DNA of 47,676 nt from Eikenella glucosivorans (GTDB lineage: Bacteria; Pseudomonadota; Gammaproteobacteria; Burkholderiales; Neisseriaceae), in contig NZ_JACSGR010000004.1 of NCBI RefSeq assembly GCF_016025525.2, forward strand, positions 213,835 to 261,510. Reading direction: 5' to 3'. The notes under the pieces were generated by a model. The model did no database searches. It was given only the letters and a program-made list of their open reading frames with translations, and had not been told where the DNA came from. Positions 16,016-24,400 of the stretch are shown here, piece by piece; positions within the stretch are counted from its first letter, which is position 1, and every line of letters starts with the position of its first letter. The position numbers and the translations under genes are program-made.

Positions 16016-16687
16016 TTATTTCGGCAGGTAGTCCAGCGGATTGACGGCGCGGTTGTTTACGCGCACTTCGAAGTGCAGCTTCACGCGGTCGGTGCCGCTG
16101 CTGCCCATGCTGCCGATGGTTTGCCCGGCGGATACCTGCTGGCCTTCGCGCACGTTGATTTGGCTGTTGTGGGCGTAGGCGGTGAGCATGCCGCCGGTGT
16201 GGTTGATGAGGATGAGCTTGCCGTAGCCGCGGATGCCTTCGCCCACGTAGCTCACACGGCCGGGAGCGGCGGCCTTAACGGGCGTGCCGGCGCTGCCGGC
16301 AATGTCGATGCCCTTGCTGGAGGCGCCGTTGAACTGGGTGAGGATTTCGCCGCGCACGGGCCATTGCAGGCTGCTGGGCGGAGCGGTGGTGCGCTCGGCG
16401 GGAGCGCGGCTCACCTGTTGGGCGGGTGTGCTGCGGGTGTTGGCGCCGCTGTTGCGGGCGTGGCCCACGCGCAGGCGCTGGCCGACTTCGAGCTGGGAGG
16501 GGTTTTTCAGGTTGTTCCAGGCCATCAGGCGGGAGACGGGCTGGTTGAAACGGCGGCTGATGCGGTAGAGCGTGTCGCCGCGCTGCACGCGGTAGTATTG
16601 GTCGCCGGAGCCGGTGCCGGCGCAGGCAGCCAGAAGAGTGGTACACAGCAGGAGGGTACAGGCGGAAGGGATTTTCAAGGTGTGCAC
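16016..16687 (-). CDS. nlpD: LysM/degenerate-LytM lipoprotein, NlpD-like amidase activator
   Basis: The 223-residue lipoprotein has lipobox LAAC near residue 22, a LysM peptidoglycan-binding domain (YYRVQRGDTLYRISRRFNQ... VGQRLRV, about 31-75), a disordered linker and a C-terminal LytM (M23) domain. Two zinc ligands are lost: the usual HxGxD His is Ser (SKGIDIAG), and the first His of HxH is Lys (KLHFEV). That pattern is found in E. coli NlpD/EnvC, which activate cell-wall amidases at the septum instead of cutting the wall. It is shorter than E. coli NlpD. The symbol is by domain logic; a partner amidase gene is not in the window. Confidence 0.85.
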   Translation of the reverse strand: MHTLKIPSACTLLLCTTLLAACAGTGSGDQYYRVQRGDTLYRISRRFNQPVSRLMAWNNLKNPSQLEVGQRLRVGHARNSGANTRSTPAQQVSRAPAERTTAPPSSLQWPVRGEILTQFNGASSKGIDIAGSAGTPVKAAAPGRVSYVGEGIRGYGKLILINHTGGMLTAYAHNSQINVREGQQVSAGQTIGSMGSSGTDRVKLHFEVRVNNRAVNPLDYLPK

Positions 16688-16910
16688 TCCGTTGGAAGCG
16701 GCAGCAGGGCTACCTGAAAAGTGAAAGAGACAGCAGGGGCGAACAAAGCAAATTTGCCGTTTATTCGGGTTTGCTGCCGAGAAGGTGCTTCTATCATACT
16801 ATAGGAAACGGCGGGGAAACAAACCGGCAGCCGGGCGGCGCCGGCGCAAACGGGGTATGATGAGGCTCGTTTGCCAACTATTTTGCCAACCATCGCGCGA
16901 GGAGCCGACC

Positions 16911-17537
16911 ATGCCTTCAGCATTCAATCCGCAGGCTGCAACCGATATCTACTGCCTGCTGTTCGACCAATACGAAACCCTGGATTTGATGGGGCCGGTG
17001 GAATTTTTGTTCCGCCTGCCGCAATCCCGGCTGCATTATGTGTCGCGGGGCGGCGGCATGGTGGCCAGCCGGCAGGGTTTTGCCGTGCAGACGCAGCGGC
17101 TGGAAAGGCTACCTGAAAACAGTTTGCTGCTGGTGCCGGGCGGGCAGGGAACGCGGCCGCTGGTGCGGGATGCGGCGTTTCTGCGCGATTTGGGCGCGTG
17201 GCTGGATCAGGCCGCCTGCTGCTTGTCGGTGTGCACCGGCGCGGCGTTGCTGGCAGCCAGCGGCAGGTTGGACGGCTTGCCGGCCACGTCAAACAAAAAA
17301 GCTTTCGATTGGGTATGCAGCGTGGGCGGGCAGGCGGGTTGGCAGCCGGCGGCGCGCTGGGTGGCCGCAGGGCGGTTTTACACCTCCTCCGGCGTATCGG
17401 CGGGCATGGACATGACGCTGGGTTTCATCGCCGACCACTACGGCCGCTCTCGGGCGGAGGAGATTGCCGCGCATTGCGAATATATCTGGCACGACAATCC
17501 GGCGGACGACCCGTTTGCACCATCCGTTTTCAGGTAG
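16911..17537 (+). CDS. DJ-1/PfpI family protein (isonitrile-hydratase-like)
   Basis: The 208-residue protein is a single class I glutamine-amidotransferase-like domain. The nucleophile elbow is Cys108 in SVCTGAALL, and the early acidic residue is in GPVEFLF. GGQGTRPLV and TSSGVSAGMDMTLG match the InhA/isonitrile hydratase branch and the N-terminal domain of GATase1-type AraC regulators, but no DNA-binding domain follows. GAGGAG precedes ATG 16911. A DUS lies in frame at 17106-17119 (encoding RLPE). A second at 17527-17540 supplies the stop: the last codons TTC AGG TAG are DUS bases. Confidence 0.85.
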   Translation: MPSAFNPQAATDIYCLLFDQYETLDLMGPVEFLFRLPQSRLHYVSRGGGMVASRQGFAVQTQRLERLPENSLLLVPGGQGTRPLVRDAAFLRDLGAWLDQAACCLSVCTGAALLAASGRLDGLPATSNKKAFDWVCSVGGQAGWQPAARWVAAGRFYTSSGVSAGMDMTLGFIADHYGRSRAEEIAAHCEYIWHDNPADDPFAPSVFR

Positions 17538-17641
17538 CCTTCGAGTGAGACGCAAAAGCTGAGGAAACTTTGCAGAATGTGTGCTTGATTTTGCGCTTGG
17601 CGGGCAGATATAGGGGAGGGCGCAGGGCTGTGGCCGAGCCG

Positions 17642-17683
17642 AGGCTACCTGAAACGGGGTAGAGCGCAGCTTCAGCGAAACTC
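17642..17683 (+). repeat. Degenerate DUS-linked repeat (copy G)
   Basis: A DUS is followed by GGGGTAGAGCGCAGCTTCAGCGAAACTC, recognisable but worn compared with other copies. It lies just before fxsA. Confidence 0.45.
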
Positions 17684-17716
17684 AATATCAGAAAAATTAG
17701 TTTGAAAGGAAACTCA

Positions 17717-18202
17717 ATGCGTTACCTAGGGATTTGGCTCTTGCTGCTGGCGGGGGCGGAAGCGGCTTCGATTGTGATGGTGGCCGAACGGCTCGGCGGG
17801 CTGCCCACGCTGCTGCTGATGGTTTTGTCGTTTATGGCCGGGCTGGCGATGCTGCGCAATTTGGGCTTTTCTTCGGTGATGCTGGCCGGCTCGCTGTTTC
17901 ACAATCAGGGCGAGCTGTCGTTTTACCAAATGCTGTGGCCGCTGCGCTATATTGTGGCGGCGCTGCTTTTGATGTCGCCGGGCTTTGTGTCCACGCTTTT
18001 GGCCTGCGTGCTGATGCTGCCGATTAAGGGCGGCCCCTCGGCGGTGCGCCCCGGGCAAACGGGGCAGAGCAGCCGTGCTTCGGGCTATCGTGCAGACGGC
18101 GACATCATCGACGGCGAGTTTGAAACCGTGCGCCCGCAGGAAGAGCGCGGGGAAACCCGCCTGCTGGAGCAGCACGACGGCGAGCCGCCGCGCCAAGGCT
18201 GA
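17717..18202 (+). CDS. fxsA: FxsA family membrane protein
   Basis: The 161-residue inner-membrane protein starts MRYLGIWLLLLAGAEAASI and has three to four hydrophobic segments. The FxsA fold hallmarks are the E-rich first helix and LLMSPGFVSTLLACVLMLP near residue 95. E. coli FxsA overproduction relieves exclusion of phage T7 by the F plasmid; the native role is unclear. AAAGGAAACTCA precedes ATG 17717; TTG 17702 is upstream in frame but overlaps the ribosome site. The C-terminal 60 residues are polar and acidic. Confidence 0.9.
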   Translation: MRYLGIWLLLLAGAEAASIVMVAERLGGLPTLLLMVLSFMAGLAMLRNLGFSSVMLAGSLFHNQGELSFYQMLWPLRYIVAALLLMSPGFVSTLLACVLMLPIKGGPSAVRPGQTGQSSRASGYRADGDIIDGEFETVRPQEERGETRLLEQHDGEPPRQG

Positions 18203-18224
18203 TTGAAGGGGCATCCCGCGCGAA

Positions 18225-18265
18225 AGGCTACCTGAAAAATACACGTGCTGTTTTTTAGGTAGCCT
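18225..18265 (+). terminator. Imperfect inverted DUS pair after fxsA
   Basis: AGGCTACCTGAAAAAT faces TTTTTTAGGTAGCCT; the right copy has TTAGG for TCAGG, so only the left is a perfect uptake site. Confidence 0.55.
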
Positions 18266-18325
18266 TCCTCTTATCCGCCGCGCGTGTACAATACGCCTTT
18301 TCTTCGCAACGGCAAATTTGGCAAC

Positions 18326-19141
18326 ATGAAACCCAACAGCCTCACGCAGCGCCCCATCGGCGTATTCGATTCCGGCGTCGGCGGCCTCACCAACGTGCGT
18401 GCCCTGATGGAGCGGCTGCCCAATGAAAACATCATCTATTTCGGCGACACCGCCCGCGTGCCCTACGGTGTGAAATCGCGCAGTACCATCGAAACCTACA
18501 CCGGGCAAATCGTGGAATTCCTGATGCAGCACGATGTGAAAGCGCTCGTGATTGCCTGCAACACCATCGCCGCCGTGGCCGGCGCCAAAGTGCGGCAGAT
18601 GGCCGGCAGCATGCCCGTGCTCGACGTGATCAGCGCCGGCGCCCAGGCCGCCCTGCGCACCAGCCGCAACGGCCACATCGGCATCATCGCCACCTCCACC
18701 ACCGTCAATTCCAACGCCTACGCCCGCGCCATCCACGCGCAAAACCCGCAGGCGCGCGTGCCCTCCCAAGCCTGCCCCCTGCTCGTGCCGCTGGTGGAAG
18801 AAGGCTGGCTCGAGCACGAAGTCACCCGCCTCACCGTGCGCGAATACCTCAAGCCGCTCCTGGCCGAAGACATCGACACCCTCGTGCTCGGCTGCACGCA
18901 CTACCCCCTGCTCAAGCCGCTGCTGCAAAGCGAAGCCCCGCACCTCGCCCTGGTGGATTCCGCGCTCACCACCGCCGAAGCCGCCGCCGAAGCCCTCTCC
19001 GCTGCCGGCCTGCTCAACAGCAGCCAAGCCCCCGCCGACTACCGCTTCTACGTGAGCGACATCCCGTTGCGCTTCCGCACCATCGGCGAACGCTTCCTCG
19101 GTCGCAGCATGGAGCAGATAGAAATGATGCGGCTGGGCTAA
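18326..19141 (+). CDS. murI: Glutamate racemase
   Basis: The enzyme makes D-glutamate for peptidoglycan in the cytoplasm. From ATG 18326 it is 271 residues. The catalytic Cys pair is Cys78 in IACNTIAA and Cys190 in LGCTHYPLL, and Asp15 is in FDSGVGGL. The DTARVPYG motif is also present. The open frame starts earlier at GTG 18284, but TACAAT at 18287-18292 there looks like a -10 box, so the shorter form is preferred. The ribosome site is weak. Codon use is strongly C-ending, as in purN downstream. Confidence 0.97.
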   Translation: MKPNSLTQRPIGVFDSGVGGLTNVRALMERLPNENIIYFGDTARVPYGVKSRSTIETYTGQIVEFLMQHDVKALVIACNTIAAVAGAKVRQMAGSMPVLDVISAGAQAALRTSRNGHIGIIATSTTVNSNAYARAIHAQNPQARVPSQACPLLVPLVEEGWLEHEVTRLTVREYLKPLLAEDIDTLVLGCTHYPLLKPLLQSEAPHLALVDSALTTAEAAAEALSAAGLLNSSQAPADYRFYVSDIPLRFRTIGERFLGRSMEQIEMMRLG

Positions 19142-19158
19142 GAGGCCGTTGCCCGAAA

Positions 19159-19197
19159 TTTTCAGGTAGCCTTTGGCGGCATGAGGCTACCTGAAAA
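19159..19197 (+). terminator. Inverted DUS pair after murI
   Basis: The arms are in the reverse order (TTTTCAGGTAGCCT first), 17 bases after the stop, with an 11-base loop. Confidence 0.55.
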
Positions 19198-19200
19198 AGT

Positions 19201-19596
19201 GCAGACTGTTGTTTATACGGTGTCAATTGGGTTCCAGGTAACTGATTTGGATTTCAGGTAGCCTTTTTTATGCGTACCCTGTTCACCTTTGCGCCTCATG
19301 CCGGCGCGGGCACAGGTTTGGCTTCGCCAAACTTCCCTCACTCCGCACGGTTTTTCGGGCGGGCTCGAACTTGCGGCTGCGCCGCTTCGAACATGCAAGC
19401 CTTTGTTCCCCGAAAAACCGCGCTCCGTTCGGCTGCGCCAGCAGAGAAGGGTACGGCCCAACCGATTGCGCCAAATGTTCCACTCTTGGTTTTTAAAGAG
19501 TTTATTTTTGTTTATTAGGTGTCTTACGAAATTCGCATCAGGCAAAAGGCTACCTGAAAAATATTCCCACCACTTTTCAAATCAAACAATCACATC
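19201..19596. other. Gene-free, hairpin-rich intergenic region before purN
   Basis: Besides single DUS copies at about 19253 and 19547, it contains three nested or adjacent hairpins. TTTGGCTTCGCCAAA is at 19317-19331, and a 12-bp perfect stem CGGTTTTTCGGG (19348-19359) pairs with CCCGAAAAACCG (19409-19420). GCGGC-TGC-GCCGC (19373-19385) lies within that long stem. A plus-strand frame of 82 codons crosses the region but has no ribosome site or recognisable protein. It could be a structured RNA or a decayed repeat. Confidence 0.5.
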
Positions 19597-20217
19597 ATGA
19601 CCAAAACCGTTATCCTCATCTCCGGCCGCGGCAGCAATATGCAGGCCGTGGTGCAAGCCAAGATTCCCAACCTGCACATCGCCGCCGTCCTTTCCGACAA
19701 CCCCCAAGCCCCCGGCCTTGCCTGGGCGGCCGGGCAGGGCATACCCACCGCCGCGCTCAACCCCAAAGACTACCCCAGCCGCACCGCCTTCAACCAAGCC
19801 ATGCTTGAGCTCGTGGCCGGCCACGCGCCCGACCTCGTCCTCCTCGCCGGCTACATGCGCATCCTGCCGCCCGAGTTTTGCAGCCGCTTCGCCAATCAAA
19901 CCATCAACATCCACCCCTCCCTGCTGCCCGCCTTCCCCGGCCTGCACACCCATCAGCGCGCCCTCGACGAAGGCTGCCGCCTCGCCGGCTGCACCGTGCA
20001 CTTCGTCACCGCCGAGCTTGACTGCGGCCCCATCATCGCCCAAGGTGCCGTGCCCGTGTACGACAGCGACACCGCCGACACCCTTGCCGAGCGCGTCTTG
20101 AAAGTCGAACATCAGCTGCTGCCCCAAGCCGTGGCCGATTTCGCCGCCGGCCACCTCAGTATCCAAGGCAAACGCGTGATTAACTGCCGCATTGCAGGCG
20201 AAGCGGAACAGGATTGA
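19597..20217 (+). CDS. purN: Phosphoribosylglycinamide formyltransferase
   Basis: This enzyme transfers a formyl group from 10-formyl-tetrahydrofolate to GAR, the third step of purine synthesis. The 206-residue protein has the KTVILISGRGSNMQA phosphate-binding start, catalytic Asn104 and His106 in INIHPSLLPAFPG, and Asp142 in ELDCGPII, equivalent to Asn106, His108 and Asp144 of E. coli PurN. It is alone between DUS pairs; no other pur gene is in the window. Confidence 0.97.
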   Translation: MTKTVILISGRGSNMQAVVQAKIPNLHIAAVLSDNPQAPGLAWAAGQGIPTAALNPKDYPSRTAFNQAMLELVAGHAPDLVLLAGYMRILPPEFCSRFANQTINIHPSLLPAFPGLHTHQRALDEGCRLAGCTVHFVTAELDCGPIIAQGAVPVYDSDTADTLAERVLKVEHQLLPQAVADFAAGHLSIQGKRVINCRIAGEAEQD

Positions 20218-20249
20218 TGGATTGGGCGGTGTAAATGTTTGTTTGGATA

Positions 20250-20290
20250 TTTTCAGGTAGCCTCTTCCCGATCGGGAGGCTACCTGAAAA
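20250..20290 (+). terminator. Inverted DUS pair after purN
   Basis: TTTTCAGGTAGCCT(C) and (G)AGGCTACCTGAAAA are joined by TTCCCGATCGGGA, itself palindromic (CCCGATCGGG), giving a very stable extended stem of about 20 bp. Confidence 0.65.
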
Positions 20291-20476
20291 ATAACCGCCG
20301 AAAACAGCATTTCCGGCATGCTTTTCCCCTTTTCATTGCAAGATTCCAACAATCCGTTCCGTTAAAATAGTTTAAGATTGTCCACACCGCTGCCACGCCA
20401 TACAATTCGGGCAGCAGACGGTTTCCAAAGCCGTCACTTATATTCAAATAGTTTTTTACCCATTGTGAGGAACATC

Positions 20477-21055
20477 ATGAAAAAAATTCTGGCTGTGCTG
20501 CTTGCCCTTTCCCTTCCCGCCGTTGCCCTGGCCGACGACAACCGCGGTTTCTACGTTCAAGGCGACCTCGGCCATGCGAGGGTGAAACTTCATGACGACG
20601 AAGATGCGCAAAGCGCCAAAGGCTTCAGCCCGCGCCTGTCAGTGGGCTACGATTTCGGCGATTTCCGCGTGGCGGCCGACTACACTCACTATAAAAGCGT
20701 GAGCGGCCACGAAACTTATCCAGTTGGCGGGGAGGATTGGAAATACAAATTCCGCAGCTTCGGCGTATCTGCTATTTACGATATCGACCTGAACGCCCCG
20801 GTGAAACCCTATGTGGGCGCGCGCATCGGCGTCAACCATATTTCATTTGACGATCATGACTACGCCCCCGGGTATGACGACGACTACCACTACAGCAAAA
20901 CCAAAACCGGCGTGGGCGCCCTGATTGGGGTGGGCTACGACATCACCCAAAACATCACCCTGGATGCGGGCTACCGCTACAACTACTGGGGCAAGTTCGA
21001 CGGCACGAAGCTGGATTCCCACGAAGTTTCCGCCGGCGTGCGCGTGAGGTTCTAA
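20477..21055 (+). CDS. Opacity-family (Opa-like) outer-membrane beta-barrel protein
   Basis: The 192-residue protein has a Sec signal peptide (MKKILAVLLALSLPAVALA, cleavage before DDNRG) and an eight-strand barrel pattern ending in Phe (SAGVRVRF). The strand order and PYVGARIGVN... GVGALIGVGYDITQNITLDAGYRYNYWG fit the opacity porin family (PF02462), whose neisserial Opa members bind host CEACAM or heparan sulfate. I see no CTCTT coding repeat, so the pentamer-based phase variation of gonococcal opa is absent. GTGAGGAAC precedes the ATG. Host binding is not established here. Confidence 0.87.
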   Translation: MKKILAVLLALSLPAVALADDNRGFYVQGDLGHARVKLHDDEDAQSAKGFSPRLSVGYDFGDFRVAADYTHYKSVSGHETYPVGGEDWKYKFRSFGVSAIYDIDLNAPVKPYVGARIGVNHISFDDHDYAPGYDDDYHYSKTKTGVGALIGVGYDITQNITLDAGYRYNYWGKFDGTKLDSHEVSAGVRVRF

Positions 21056-21077
21056 GCAACCCGGTTTGCGTGTTGGA

Positions 21078-21112
21078 AACCGCCCGAAGCTGCCAGGCTC
21101 GGGCGGTTTTTT
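21078..21112 (+). terminator. Terminator of the Opa-like gene
   Basis: AACCGCCCGA and TCGGGCGGTT form a GC-rich 10-bp stem with an 11-base loop and a TTTTTT tail, 23 bases after the stop. Confidence 0.85.
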
Positions 21113-21166
21113 GCCGGCACAGAAGGGGCAATCGGTTTCATTCCCATGCGGGCATGCTTTGCTTGT

Positions 21167-21206
21167 TTTTCAGGTAGCCTTATCTGGTTTTGAGGCTACC
21201 TGAAAA
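21167..21206. repeat. Inverted DUS pair before the DUF2339 gene
   Basis: Two perfect 14-mers with a 12-base spacer, 55 bases beyond the Opa-like terminator. Confidence 0.55.
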
Positions 21207-21260
21207 ATAGGGCAGCGCCAGCCATTTTGCCGCCGCCTCCCCGCTGCCAACGGATACGGC

Positions 21261-21487
21261 TATAATCCTGCCGAAGCAAATAATCTGAAGCCTTTGCAAA
21301 CTCCCCGTCTTTGGCACACTTCTTCGCGATGCGCTTCTCAAACGCTTGCCTACCCACGTGGTATGTCTGCGCGTTTTGCGATGCTATCGCTTTGAATTGT
21401 GCTCAAATCCGGGGCTTTGCAAAGGCTTTAGGCAAACCCAATCATTTTCAGGTAGCCTGCGGCGGCCTGGCCAAAACGAGGTGTGAT
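21261..21487 (+). promoter_or_regulatory. Promoter and long leader of the DUF2339 gene
   Basis: TATAAT at 21261-21266 is a clear -10 box. If it is used, the transcript has a leader of about 215 bases before ATG 21488. The leader contains a DUS at about 21447-21460 and an unexplained stretch at about 21310-21430 that has a weak minus-strand frame but no recognisable gene. No riboswitch fold is recognised. Confidence 0.4.
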
Positions 21488-24400
21488 ATGGCTTTCATCG
21501 TGATGTTGCTGCTGTTGGGGTTCGGCGCGCTGCTGGTGATGGTGTTTCAAAACCGCATGCAGCAGCAGGAGCTGGCCGAAAAATTATCTTGGCTGCAAAC
21601 GGAAGTGGAAAAACTGCGCCGCCGCCAGCCACTGCCGGAGCACAAGCCGCCTGAAAGCGAACAAGCCGGGCTTTATTCGAGCGCGCAAGGCCGGCCCGGC
21701 TCCGATACGCCCGCCGCGCCGCAGCCCGATTTCAGCGGCTGGCCGTACAACCCGGACGTGCCCACTTCCGTCGCAATCTCCGCAGCGCAGCCCAATCCGG
21801 CCGCATTCGAACGCATCCCGCCCGCTGCGGAAAATCCCGCCCAACCTGCCCACACCGTCCACCTGCCCGCCGATATCCGCGCGGCAGAGCCTTCCGTGCA
21901 TCCGGTTGCCGCTTCTTCCGCAGCCGAGCCGCAAACCATTTCAGGTAGCCTCACGCCCGATGCGGCCGCCGCCCCATCCCATCCGCAAGCTGCCGTTTCC
22001 CCAGCCGCTTCTGCTTCTGCCTCTCAACGCGCCCCCGTGGCTTCTGGCAGCAGCGTGATGCCGGGCAGCCGACCGGGTACGGTGAGAATCCGCAAACGGG
22101 CGCAGCAGGGCGAGCCGCATCCGGCGCCAACGCCTGCCCAGTCGCGCGAACAGGCTGCGGCGCGTGCGCCGTCTGCCGAAACAAGCCAAACGGCAAGCCA
22201 AACCCGCCGTGCTGCACGCCGCCCCGAACCGCGGCAGGAAAGTGCGTTTGCTCCGCTGATCGATTGGCTGATGCACGGCAACCTGCTGCTGAAAACCGGC
22301 ATTGTGGTGCTGTTTTTGGGGCTGGTGTTCCTGCTGCGTTTTGCTTCGGAGCGGATTCATGTGCCGATTGAAATGCGTTATCTCGGCGTGATGGGCTCCG
22401 GCTTGGCTGCGGCCGTGGCGGGCTGGGTGTTGCAGCGCCGCCGCCGCGAATACGGCCTGATTTTGCAGGGCTTCGGCATGGCGGTGATGTATCTCACCGT
22501 GCTGGCGGCGGTGAAGCTGCATCCGCTGCTGCCTTCGGGCACGGCCTTTGTGCTGATGGTGGCGCTGGTGTGTGCGATGGCGCTGATGGCGGTGCGGCAG
22601 GATGCCAAAATCATGGCGCAGGTGGCGCTCATCGGCGGGTTGGCCGCGCCGATGCTGGTGTCGGACGGCAGCGGCAGCCACGTGGTGCTGTTCACTTATC
22701 TGGCGCTGCTCAACACTGGTGTGGCTGCCATCGCCCGCTTTAAAACCTGGCGCAGCCTGAACCTGATCGGCTTTGTCGGCACGCTGGTCATCGCGCTGAT
22801 GTGGGGCACTTCGGAATACACGGTGGAGCGCTTTGCCAGCACCGAGCCCTTCCTGCTCTACCACTGGCTGCTCTACACGCTGGTGGCCTGCCTCTACGCG
22901 CTGCACCGCCGCGAGGCCGCGGAAGAACACCCCGTGCCCGACAATGCGGATTTGGGCGAGCTGGCCGACAGCCTGCTCAGCCACGGTATGATTATCGGCG
23001 CGATAGACGGAACGCTCTTGTTCGGCACGGCCGCTGCGGCGTTTGTCCTGCAATACCACATGCTGCCCGAGGGCGCGAACAGTTTGGCGGCGGGCGCCTC
23101 GCTCGGCTTTGCCGCGGTTTATACCCTGCTGGCGGCCTGGTTTACCGGCAGCCGCGATTTCCCGCTGCTGCGGCAGGCGCTGGGCGCGCTTTCTCTGGTC
23201 TTTATCACGCTGGCAGTGCCGCTGGCCTTTGAGCAGGCAGCCACGGTATCGCTGTGGTCGCTGGAGGCGGCGCTGGTGTATATTTTTGCATTGCGCCAGC
23301 AAAGGCCGCACACGCGCTTTTTGGCGGTGGTGGTGTATGTGCTGTCGCTGTGCGCATTGCTGTTTGGCGATGAGTTGGGCTGGCAGATTGTGGGTGAAGA
23401 AAATGTGCCGCTGCTTATCGGCCCGTTGGTGCCAACATTGGTGGGGAGTTCGGCCGGTTTGGCAATGTATGCTGCTTGGCTGCGGTGGCGATTCCGTGGT
23501 TCAGCCTATTGGGAAAGCTGTGCCCTGCGCGGCGCTTTGGGTGCAGGACTGCTGCTCGCGGGGCTGTTGCCGTTGATGTGCCTGACGTATGATTGGGCAA
23601 TGGTGGCTTTGGCCGCATTGGCTTGGGCAGCGATGCGGGTGCAGGCGGTGTTGCAGGATGCGTTTGCGCCCAAACCGTTGGCCGCACTTTCAGGTAGCCC
23701 CTCCGATGAAGGCGGGGCAGATGAAGATGCGGATGAGGCAGACGAATCTGCCTGGCTGCCCGGCAGCGGCTTGTTTGCAGTGGCAGCAGTGAGCTGGGGG
23801 ATGCTGTCGCTGCTGTTGTTGGCGGTTGTGTCCGACGGGGAAGGCTGGCTGTCCACTATCTGCTGCTTTGCCGCCACGATATTGCTGGGTGCGGCGGCCT
23901 ATGCTTTGCACCGCCAGGGCGATGCATGGCTACCTGAAAGCGAACAGCCTCTGCGCAGCAAAAACAGGCGCGGCAGGCAGCACAATACCGCCCGCCCGCG
24001 CAGCCTGCTGCTGCACCAAAGCGTGGGCTGGCTGCTGCTGGGCATGGCGCTGTTCGGCACGGTGCTGTCTTCGGCCAGCCTGCTGAACCGCCTGCCGGAT
24101 GTTTGGGCGGATACGGCGCGGCTGTGGTATCTGCCGCTGCCGTTCGCGCTGTGGGCGGCGGCGGTGTCTTGGCTGGATTGGCGGCAGGGCAGGCGGGCGC
24201 TGTTGCTGCTGATACCGCTGATGCCGTGCCAGGCGGTGTGGCTGGGCGGCTGGCTGAACCGCGTGGGTTTTGCGCCGTATGCGTTTTCAGGTAGCCTGAT
24301 GCTGGTGCTGCTGGCGCTTTTGCTGATTTGGGTGCTGCGTTTGCAGGATTTCCGCGTGCGGGAAGCGGCGCCGATTTGGGGCGTGCCGGCGTTTGCACTG

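Noticed and set aside
15893..16717. 274-codon plus-strand frame opposite nlpD
   Set aside because: Ala/Gly/Val-rich shadow; the minus strand has a signal peptide, LysM and LytM domains.
19270..19518. 82-codon frame in the purN upstream region
   Set aside because: No ribosome site, no recognisable family, and the DNA is dominated by hairpins; treated as non-coding.
20477..21055. Phase-variable opa gene
   Set aside because: The coding start has no CTCTT pentamer repeats, so slipped-strand switching is not supported.
21941..23311. 456-codon minus-strand frame within the DUF2339 gene
   Set aside because: Gln/His/Arg-rich composition is the usual shadow of a GC-rich membrane-protein gene on the other strand.
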